A stretch of 64,000 nucleotides of DNA, from the NCBI GenBank assembly GCA_963556255.1, contig OY744605.1:39181608-39245607 (forward strand). The letters run 5' to 3'. How positions within the stretch are numbered: position 1 is the first letter of the stretch; each line of letters begins with the position of its first letter. A program made the translations under genes and the position numbers. Source of the stretch: Allolobophora icterica (taxonomy: Eukaryota > Annelida > Clitellata > Crassiclitellata > Lumbricidae). The notes beneath the pieces were generated by a model. It saw only the letters and a list, made by a program, of their open reading frames with translations. It searched no databases and was not told the DNA's origin. Below are positions 55,560-64,000 of the stretch, in pieces.

Positions 55560-57658
55560 CAGGGCCGGCGCCAGAGTATTTGGCGCCCTAGGCGAACCTG
55601 TCTCACTGCGCCCCCACGTACTAAGTGCGATAACTAATTAATATTAAATTAACTAAGTTAATATGACCTTCACACAGGAATGCAACCGAATGCTGCATCT
55701 TTAATTTAGTACAATCGATTCGTGGTTCATTATAATCACCTACGAATCGTTAGGCCTATTACTTCTAAATTTTTAAAAAATATGACACTTGATAATTTCT
55801 AAATTTAAAAGTTATCCATAATTATTATAGTCTGAAAACTGCATAAGATATATGCAGTCTATGCTGTATGGTCTAGCTGCAGCAGCAGCAGCAGCACGTT
55901 TAATTGGAATTTAAAACGTAAATATTAAATAATGAGACAGTGCATTATTGTCGTTTGAACACTTTGGAACTCCTACGGCTACGTGTACTAAGTCCTAGTC
56001 CTACCTACGTACGATTAAGTGTATACATGGGCGTCCGCAGGAATTTTTCTAGGGGGCGCAAACTTTTAAATAGTTGTCACAGGGACTAAATAGGGTGTCG
56101 AAAGCAACCGATCACTGCATCTTCGACGCTCGCTCCCTCGGCGCTGGCTCCCTCTCGATCCTCTGGCGCGGATTCCAACATGCGAAAAAATTCATAGACA
56201 TTCATTGTCGAAAACTATTATGACAATTAAATTTTATACGACTGAAATCTGACCTTATTCTTCAAATAACAATTGCAGTCGTCTGGGTTCTTGTCCAAAT
56301 TGATTTATTACTCTATCTATGAATCCGTCTTTGTTGTCCGAAACTTTTTTTCGATGTACACTCATAATACAGAGACCTGATAAACGGTCGTCACTTGTCG
56401 TTGAACGAATCCATGTTTTGACCCGCCTTATATTGTGCATATAGGCCTATAGGCCTATGTTGTTCAAATTAAACTTTTACTAAGTTCGTGTTAATGCAGC
56501 CAATCGACCCATATTATTCTACATTATAATTTTATCAGTACTGCATACTTTCTATAGACTATACTATACTGCAGGTTTAGTTAACAGTCACTGGGCAAGC
56601 ACTGGGCTACAAAGCGTAGTAGTAGAAGTTTCAGTTTAACGAACCGTGTGACAACAGTGATCAATAGATTCGCATTCCTCCTTCATCCAGGCTTAGGACT
56701 GTTTCCGAAGGGGGTATATTTAAAAAGTCTGACAGAAAGTGTATTAGCTGGCATCTAAGGGAAGAAGCTGATTACTTAGTCAGAAACTGTTGCTCCAGCC
56801 AGTGTCAATTTATATATATATATATATATATATATAAATTATAATTATATATATATTTGTGTGTATATATATGCATATATACTACTGACTATACGCGGTT
56901 CCCCGTCGGAACCAGTTATCTCGCAGCGGTCGGCTAAAAACAACACAAGAGCCGCTGGTAAAGGGAATATGATACCAATTAGCCGACAGTCCGACACGGC
57001 TGAAGGCATAAATACAGTCTCGGGGTTTACAATATGAATCTCCATATTACCCAGAGAGAACTCTAGGCCTATACATTAAATTTTCAAAGATATGCCTAAA
57101 CAAAGACATAGATCCAACTTGTAGAGCGTATATCGTATTTTAACGGTCGGTATACTACTACTCACGTTGAAAATCGTGTTGTAATAATCATAAAAACCAA
57201 AAAATCAAAATTTCTCTGCAAATATGCGCAAAATCCAGGGAGCGCGCCCCCTGCGGACGCCCATGAGTCTATACTCTATAGGCCTACAAACATATAAGGT
57301 CATTTCAATTTCTTTATCTTTAGCAAATGTAGAAACGAGTTCCATCAGTCTCCATCAATATCATGTTCAATTGATAACTAGTCTAACAAGACTTAGTCTT
57401 TCTTGCAGCATGGAGGTTCGCAAATATGTTTTTTTTTTATCAACTGGAGCTTCGAGAAGCTTAATTCTGTCACCACTAGCCACAGAAATATTGACGTTTC
57501 TTATTTTCGTGTAATTCATTTATTGATAAAGAAAATGGTGACAAACGGTGGCAATGTTTAAAAAATATTTCTTTATGCAGGCTAGCTTTTCTGCCGCCCC
57601 CCAGAATTGTGCCGCCCTAGGCGGCCGCCTAGTTCGCCTAGTGGTTAAACCGGCCCTG
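55560..57658. mobile_element. Nested hAT element, 2099 bp, target duplication GCTGTTCC
   Basis: Ends CAGGGCCGGCGCC and the complement of CAGGGCCGGTTTAACC. GCTGTTCC is exact at 55552-55559 and 57659-57666. No transposase; contains a further nested element. Subtracting that, 859 bp. Confidence 0.88.
56026..57265. mobile_element. Innermost hAT-like element, 1240 bp
   Basis: Ends CATGGGCGTCCGCAGG and its exact complement; flanks AGTGTATA/AGTCTATA (56018-56025, 57266-57273) differ at one base. Contains a (TA)n run at 56813-56836. No coding sequence supported. Confidence 0.75.
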
Positions 57659-59713
57659 GCTGTTCCTAGTCTCTTTGACTTCTGGCAGAGTAGACATTCA
57701 GTTTACCCACGGCTCGCTGTTATAGCTGAGGATTTAGTTTCAGCTCCCGCATCAGAGGCGTTCGTAGAATCTTTTCTGTTGCAGGATGGATGTCTACAAG
57801 TCGCAGAAATCGATTGTGCAAATCCCTTGAGATGCGGGTGTTTTTGAAACTCAGCAGCAAAATAATTGACTGGTAACTGTTTAGTGTGTCTGCCTATAAA
57901 CTGTTATATTAACAGTCGCATTCACATTGTCCGACAGACATTAACCGTTCATGTTAGAACTGTGAGAACTGTAAGTGGATTTGGAAGTGGAACTACAAAT
58001 AATTTTTGTGTGGAACTAGAACAGTACTGGAACTAAAATTATTTATAAAGAGGAAGTGGAACTAGAATAAGAATAAAATTTATTTCTTAAGAGGAACTAG
58101 AACTAGAATAAGAATAAAATTTATTTCTTAAGATATCATTTCTAAAATGATAGCAGTGGAATAGAATAAGAACTGGAATAGAAATTAATGCTGGAACTAA
58201 AATAACACTGGTGACAGGTAAGTACCGGTGTTCAAGTACAGGTAAGTACAGGTGTTCAGATTTGCTTTTTCACAAGCATTATGATGAGCCAACTTCAAAA
58301 TGAGACTAAGGAGAGGAATCTGACCAACAGAGAATATCAAATATGACACCAAGAAACTGACAGATAAAGACATCTGACAAAAGTACGAAGACGAGTTACG
58401 AGAGAAACATACAGGAAAGCATATTTTGTGGTCAAATATACAAAAAGGAATACAAACAGCAGCCAACAACATAGTCGGCCTTAGTAGACAATTTGAGCTC
58501 AAAGTTGCATCAATCAAAGATGCAAATGGTAAAGTACTAGAAGACGATGCAAGCATACAGAAACGATGATTCAAGGAACATTTCAAACAACTACTAAACG
58601 TTGACACACAATGATCCTACGGTTCTCACAGAGTCGTCCATAATAACACAGAGGAAAAGATGCCAACATTTCTACAGGAAGAGGTTAAGAGATGCTATCA
58701 ACAAAATAAAAAAGGATAAAGCACCAGGCATGGATGGAATCAGTATAGAACTACTTCAAGGAGGAGGAGAAACAGACTGTTGTTAATGCTATGCATCCCC
58801 TTGTTACAAGGATTCAACAAGAGGGAGAAATACTAGAAGACTTGGCAAAATCGACAATCACAAAAGAAAAGGAGATCCACAAGACTGCAAAAATTCTCAT
58901 CATTACCACTTTCTTCCAACATATGTTGTCGCATATCCAAAATGCCACACAAACTTTCACAACTCTCAAACCAGTCACACATCTTAGCATTAACTTACAG
59001 AGCATTCCAGGAAAAGTTTTCACCAAAATGATACAAAATAGAACTGAAGCAGTATGTTGAGAGAGCACTTGGAGAAGAGCAAGCTGGGTTTAGACCAGGA
59101 AGAAGCACAATTGATCAACTATTCACAGTGAGAAAAAGAATAGAACACAACGAGATAGTCTTCATCACTCAGCCTTAACAACACTGAGGCAGGAATCAAA
59201 TTAAATGGAGTGCTGGTGAATAATCTCCAATTTGCTTACAACATTGGCCTCCTTACTAGAAGTGGACCAGAACTACAGGATATTCCATCACAGATAGACG
59301 AAACCAGTAGAAGATTCAGCCTAGTGATCATGATCAATGCAGAGAAAAACCAAAACAGTGGTGATTGAAAAGACAAAAAAAAAGAGACATCAATAACTAT
59401 CACAATCCAAGGAGAGGCTATTGAGCAAGTAGAACAATTCATCTATCTAGGAGGGCAAATAAACACAGATGGCAGGAATAAAAAAAGATACACAAAGGAG
59501 TATTGAACGCACTTCACAGGCATCCCAGCAGGGCACTGCCCCGAAGTATCTCTCAAACCATCTGCAAAAGCCGCTATAGAACATAACGAGATAGTCTTCA
59601 TCACTCAGCCTTAACAACACTGAGGCAGGAATCAAATTAAATGGAGTGCTGGTGAATAATCTCCAATTTGCTTACAACATTGGCCTCCTTACTAGAAGTG
59701 AACCAGAACTACA

Positions 59714-61488
59714 GGGGCATTCCACGTCAAATCAACACACTTTAGAAAAAAAATGGACGTCATCGTCTCCAATTTTGTTGAAATTTGGTATGGTGACAAA
59801 CCACTATGAAAAACTTTCAAAACCAAAATTTTTGATTTTTTGGTCAACAGATGTCCGAGATATGGGTCAATGAACATTGACCAAAATGGGCCGATTTTCG
59901 CTGACCGCCGATGTTCAAACTGCTGTATCTCAGCTTCTATTGCACCTAGAGACACAATTTAAATACCAAATTGAAGGTATTAAATAGGCCCATCTGGGCA
60001 AAGCACTCAGCAACGTTCATATTTAGTGACAACAAATGTTTGAGCAACTGTAACCTAGTGATGCTGATCTAGGTCAGTTTGCCACTTTATAATTTTATCA
60101 AATTTTTCCATACAAAGCTTTCATTGTTCTTAACACTTGGTGAAAATTTCAGAATGGGCACTCTCATAGTTATTTTACAGTGATTTTTTAAAGGTACAGT
60201 CATTGTCGCGATTTGCGACCATCATCGCAACCGTTGATATGCCATGAATGTGTAACTGCTGAATCCCAGCTGTTAACATCAATGATCTTTGTACAGTGTA
60301 CTAACTTTATCTCACACAATGTATGCTGAACAAAAATTAGGCTTACTTACATGCCTACTTATTTACTTATTTAAATGAAATCTTGTTTCAGTTCTAGGTT
60401 TCATAGTCTTTCCTGTTGTCTGAATGTTCGCATGACAAAAATTACAATTTTATAGAACTTTTTGATGTTATTATAACTGAAGTTATGAGAAACTACCTAA
60501 AATAGACAGCTAAGTAGAAAATCTTAAATATTTAAATTTCCAAGTATATCTGCCAGGCATACAAAAGCTTCATTGGATCTGCCCAGTATCAGCTGAGTCA
60601 GTTTAATTGAAAGACTTTTATAGCAGACTGGATAGTAAAATTGAATGTGCCTTGCAGTCTGCAGAGATAGAAAACAAGACCACTACTAAATTCTCATATA
60701 TCAAGGGCTACATCACTGCAAAGTATGATGGGCATTGGTGGCTTGGCTGTGTTCTGCAAACATTTATGGACACAAATGAGGTGCAAGTCAATTTTTTACA
60801 CCAACATGGACCAGCTCAATCATATCAATATCCACATCCAACAGACATCTTAGTAATGTCATGCAACAACATATTAACAACTGTTCAACCAATAACCGTC
60901 ACTGGAAGAGTGTACTTGCTGACATCCGAGGAAACTATTGCAGCAAACCAGGCTCTTCAAAACTGTTTAGATCTATCGGGCAAAATGATGGTCACGAATC
61001 GCGACCACGACTGTACTTTTATAAAATCACTGTAAAAAAACTATAAGAGTGCCCACTCTGAAATTTTCACCCAGTGTTAAGAACAATGAAAGCTTTGTAT
61101 GGGAAAAATTTGATAAAATTTTAAAGTGGCAAACTGACCTAGATCAGTGTCACTAGGTTACAGTTGCTCAAACATTTGTTGTCACTAAATATGAACGTTG
61201 CTGAGTGCTTTGCCCAGATGGACCTATTTAATACCTTCAATTTGGTATTTAAATTGTGTCTCTAGGTGCAATAGAAGCTGAGATACAGCAGTTTGAACAT
61301 CGGCGGTCAGCGACAATCGGCCCGTTTTGGTCAATGTTCATTGACCCATATCTCGGACATCGGTTGACCAAAAAATCAAAAATTTTGGTTTTGAAAGTTT
61401 TTCATGGTGGTTTATCACCATACCAAATTTCAACAAAATCGGAGATGGTGATGCACGATGACTGTGTTGATTTGACGTGGAATGCCCC
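59714..61488. mobile_element. DNA transposon with ~500-bp terminal inverted repeats
   Basis: Ends GGGGCATTCCACGTCAAATC and its exact complement. The inverted repeats run from 59714 to ~60224 and from ~60977 to 61488 with moderate divergence. TACA (or CTACAG, ambiguous) is duplicated, and the duplicate LINE segment at ~59275 shows the empty site ACTACAGGATATTCC. Superfamily uncertain; long repeats and a short duplication fit Kolobok-like or related groups better than hAT. Confidence 0.8.
60607..61035 (+). CDS. 142-residue ORF inside the long-TIR element
   Basis: The core KGYITAKYDGHWWLGCVLQT...EVQVNFLHQHG...YPHPTDILVMS looks like a small beta-barrel (SH3/Tudor-like) module that I recall at the C-terminus of many uncharacterised invertebrate proteins, several of them transposon-linked. 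The last ~17 codons lie within the right inverted repeat. No upstream catalytic domain is found, so this is either the last exon of a lost transposase or a captured host module. The start Met is arbitrary. Confidence 0.45.
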   Translation: MKDFYSRLDSKIECALQSAEIENKTTTKFSYIKGYITAKYDGHWWLGCVLQTFMDTNEVQVNFLHQHGPAQSYQYPHPTDILVMSCNNILTTVQPITVTGRVYLLTSEETIAANQALQNCLDLSGKMMVTNRDHDCTFIKSL

Positions 61489-61945
61489 TACAGGATATTC
61501 CATCACAGATAGACGAAATCAGTAGAAGATTCAGCCTAATGATCATGATCAATGCAGAGAAAAACCAAAACAGTGGTGATTGAAAAGACCAAAGAGACAC
61601 CAATAACTATCACAATCCAAGGAGAGGCTATTGAGCAAGTAGAACAATTCATCTATCTAGGAGGGCAAATAAACACAGATGGCAGGAATAAAAAAAGATA
61701 CACAAAGGAGTATTGAACGCACTTCACAGGCATCCCAGCAGGGCAGTGCCCCAAAGTATCTCTCAAACCATCTGCAAAAGCCGCTATCTGCATTTTCTTC
61801 TCGCTCGTTGCGTCTTGATCTTTTTGTTCCCAGGACTAAAACTGCCTTAGCCCAGCACCAGGCATTTGCTGTTGTGGGTCCCATGATCTGGAATGATCTA
61901 ACCCTCTGCTCAGGGCCAAACTAATGACTAGTGTCAGGAACTGGT

Positions 61946-61947
61946 GT

Positions 61948-61991
<44 letters not shown>

Positions 61992-62172
61992 GTGACGACG
62001 ACGAACCATAATTTGGATGAATCAAAATGCATAATCCTAATGATCAACATGAGTGGAATTCTAGCAGACCATCAGGAACTGATGATGATGATGATGCTGA
62101 CGACTAGCCATACTTCGAATAAATAAAAATGCATAATCATCATGTGTGGAATTCTAGCAGACCATCAGGAAC

Positions 62173-62220
<48 letters not shown>

Positions 62221-62480
62221 CGACGAGCCATACTTCAAATAAATAAAAATGCATAATCATCATGAGTGGAATTCTAGCAGACCATCAGAAACTGATGATG
62301 ATGATGATGATGATGACGAGCCATACTTCGAATAAATCAAAATGCATAATCATCATGAGTGGAATTCTAGCAGACCATCAGGAACTGATGATGATGATGA
62401 TGATGACAAGCCATACTTCGAATAAATCAAAATGCATAATGAGTGGAATTCTAGCAGAACATCAGACCTTAGTTTTGGCT
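61946..62480. repeat. Minisatellite of ~90-bp units with embedded (GAT)n
   Basis: About five units of GTGGAATTCTAGCAGACCAT, CAGGAACTGATGATGATG and AGCCATACTTCGAATAAAT. The internal GAT runs vary in length. It follows the LINE 3' end. Confidence 0.85.
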
Positions 62481-62524
62481 TATGTAGATTTTGTGTGTGT
62501 GTGACAGGACACAGACATCTGTGA

Positions 62525-64000
62525 TTGATGATTCACAACAGTACTTTAAATACTAACACTTCTACAGTTCTCTTTCAAATGTCTGCCAACAGTCCACTAA
62601 CATTTAATGCAGACTGGTGTGTCTTGTGTGGTAAGAGCTTTGCAGAAAGCACGGAAGAGGTTGCTAAGATTCATCGAAAAGGTCTTGAAACACTCATTCA
62701 TTACAGTTTGTTGCATAATAATGAAGACCTTCACAGTTACTTGAAATCAAATCCAGACAAAATTAGAGTTCATGTTCAGTGTCGAAAAGACTTCACAAGA
62801 TCTCGAGCAAGAGGTTATTCTTAAATAGACCAACCTGAAATGAATTTGCCAAAGAAGTTGAGATCACAGTGTGATACTTTCATGTGGCAGAATGACTGTT
62901 TTTTTTGTACTAAACCGGCTATTCCTGATGATTGTGTGATAAGAGATTAGATCCTTGGGCTCTTCAGGTGAAAGGCAGACTGCAGCTTAGTACAGATTTG
63001 CCTGCCTCTGATGCAGTTTACCATGATTCTCGTTACAAGAACTTTTATTTCGGTAGAAAGCAACCTGATGCTGATATTGTTGAGCCTGGTCGACCTGAAG
63101 ACAGAGATAAATTTGAATTGTTCACTAAGATGTGTGACTGGTTTGAGAGTTGTGAAAGTTTGTGTAGAATTTTGGATATGCGACAACATATGTTGGAAGA
63201 ATGTGGTAATGATGAGAATTTGGTATATTCTGTAAGATCTCTAAAAAAGGTAACTGAACGCTATGGAGACCATGTGTTTTTTGCTGAAGTTCAGGGTCGT
63301 AGAGATGTTGTTTGTTTAAAGAATATGGCGTCGTTCATCATCAACGCCAAATGGTATGCTGATAGGAAAGAAGATCTTGCTCAGGAAAGTGAAAGAATTA
63401 TTGTTGCTGCAGCTAAACTGATCACATCGCAAATTCGCAAAGCTATGTATTCAAAGGATTGTTATCCAACTGTTGAAGAGATTGCTGATAGAAATATTTG
63501 TAAGGCATGGGTTCCACCGTCATTGAATCTTTTCATGGAGACGCTGATTTCAGATGAAGTTAAACAGATCTCCATAAGCCACAGTATTGTTCAATCATGT
63601 CGACCACGGTCAGTAATTTCACCAGTTTTGTTTGGTCTTGGAATACAGTTGGATCACCTCTATCGTTCCAAATGTCTCGTAACCGAACTTTTTAGATTGG
63701 GTATGTGTATATCTACGATGAAATAACTAGATTCAAACAATCTGTTATTCATGCTAATCAAAACGTTTCCAGCATCCGGCCATATCCTTCCAGCTTTACT
63801 CAGTGGGTCGTTGATAATGTAGATCACAACACCCAAACACTTGATGGACTGGGTACTTTTCATGGCATGGACATTATCGCCGCTATGACAACTATTTTCA
63901 AGCCTGATGCTTATTCTATAGAAGATGCAATCAAAAGAGTTAAGAGAACCTCAGGCAAAGATGTTGTGAAAAGTTGTGGTGTTGAAATTCAATTTTATTG
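62525..64000 (+). pseudogene. Unrecognised transposon-associated protein, broken, running off the window
   Basis: First segment: a Cys/His cluster WCVLCGKSF...VQCRKDFTRSRARG, ended by a stop at 62822. The same frame continues with MWQNDCFFCTKPAIPDDC to a stop near 62947. A different frame (from ~62932) gives 264 codons: LDPWALQVKGRLQLSTDLPA, SDAVYHDSRYKNF, WFESCESLCRILDM, then CKAWVPPSLNLFMETLI. A stop at 63724 precedes further sense (YPSSFTQWVVDNVDHNTQTL, GLGTFHGMDIIA) to the edge. The CxxC plus 'W...VKGRL...DLPAxDAVYH' pattern belongs to a large family of repetitive, uncharacterised metazoan proteins, probably from a DNA transposon. Three lesions seen. Confidence 0.6.

Larger units (their letters stand above)
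55490..57884 (+). pseudogene. hAT transposase C-terminus, split by a nested insertion
   Basis: The left part reads AELSKYIQEIEEHVAVP up to the insertion at 55560. The right part resumes at 57667 with SLFDFWQSRHSVYPRLAVIA and EDLVSAPASEAFVES, then after a frameshift SVAGWMSTSRRNRL and LEMRVFLKLSSKIIDW. This is the hAT dimerisation region (W-x6-YP-L-LA...A-S-A-ER-FS pattern). N-terminal zinc finger and catalytic core are absent. Confidence 0.85.
55063..58210. mobile_element. Outer hAT element of a three-level nest, target duplication GTGACAGG
   Basis: Ends CAGTGTTATTTTCGTTCCAG and its near complement; GTGACAGG is exact at 55055-55062 and 58211-58218. Subterminal zones on both sides repeat GGAATAGAATAAAAATTAAT-like units. 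Without the nested insertion the element is ~1.04 kb and keeps only the transposase 3' end. Confidence 0.85.
58219..61923 (+). pseudogene. Decayed LINE reverse transcriptase with internal duplication and insertion
   Basis: Motifs in several frames: KIKKDKAPGMDGISIELL (RT motif ~58705), QAGFRPGRSTIDQLF (~59078-59122), NNLQFAYNIGLL (~59218) at the position of the FADD box, QFIYLGGQINTDG (~59438-59475), and the C-terminus FAVVGPMIWNDLTL (~61863-61905). The FADD catalytic pair is not preserved. A ~435-bp segment is duplicated (59144-59580 and 59577-59713 plus 61489-61785); the second copy is interrupted by the element at 59714. Not functional. Confidence 0.8.

Noticed and set aside
57548..57847. 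99-codon frame as a gene
   Set aside because: It joins the end of a nested hAT element to the transposase remnant of the outer one; the useful part is annotated as a pseudogene.

Overview
The window is animal genomic DNA, almost certainly a marine invertebrate: the palindrome TAGGCCTA is over-represented, microsatellites are long, and spliced host coding sequence is embedded in nested transposons. A deuterostome (echinoderm, hemichordate or amphioxus) is a reasonable guess, but nothing seen settles the phylum. Most of the 64 kb is mobile DNA. The one host gene I can support is a secreted trypsin-fold serine protease, with four exons between 39.6 and 48.2 kb.

Region 1 (1-21072) is a near-perfect inverted repeat: arms 1-6028 and 15042-21072 around a 9.0 kb core. 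Core plus inner arms is a Polinton/Maverick (adintovirus-like) element. It has a broken protein-primed DNA polymerase B, a DDE integrase, a zinc-ribbon/phospholipase A2 protein, an A32-type packaging ATPase, a DUF8207-like protein, a penton-like minor capsid protein, a small basic virion protein, and a major capsid gene cut at the right-arm junction. The outer arms are not Polinton: they hold a hAT element that carries an hAT MITE, a palindromic MITE and a foldback satellite. The inverted repeat is therefore best read as a secondary inverted duplication of flank plus left Polinton end that replaced the right half of the element. An assembly artefact is the main alternative.

Region 2 (21.5-36.55 kb) is a second, MITE-free copy of the same hAT family. 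It is split by a tandem dimer of a Ty3/Gypsy-like LTR retrotransposon (LTR-int-LTR-int-LTR, period 5778 bp). The gag-protease frame of 989 codons is open in both units, but most of pol is missing. The outer edge is odd: a 53-bp target duplication and a 3' LTR lacking its last 9 bp.

Region 3 (36.5-51.5 kb) holds the protease gene. Its introns contain hAT MITEs with 8-bp target duplications (several nested), ATC, AGT, AAT and GT microsatellites, and fragments of non-LTR elements. Exon phases fit together through residue Asp102 of the catalytic triad. The exon with the catalytic Ser was not found.

Region 4 (51.7-64 kb) holds a putative LTR followed by an unrecognised intact 615-codon ORF, a three-level nest of hAT elements each with its own 8-bp duplication, and a decayed LINE carrying an internal segmental duplication. 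One copy of that duplication is interrupted by a 1.8 kb element with ~500-bp terminal inverted repeats and its own ORF. A minisatellite and an unrecognised broken ORF run to the window edge.
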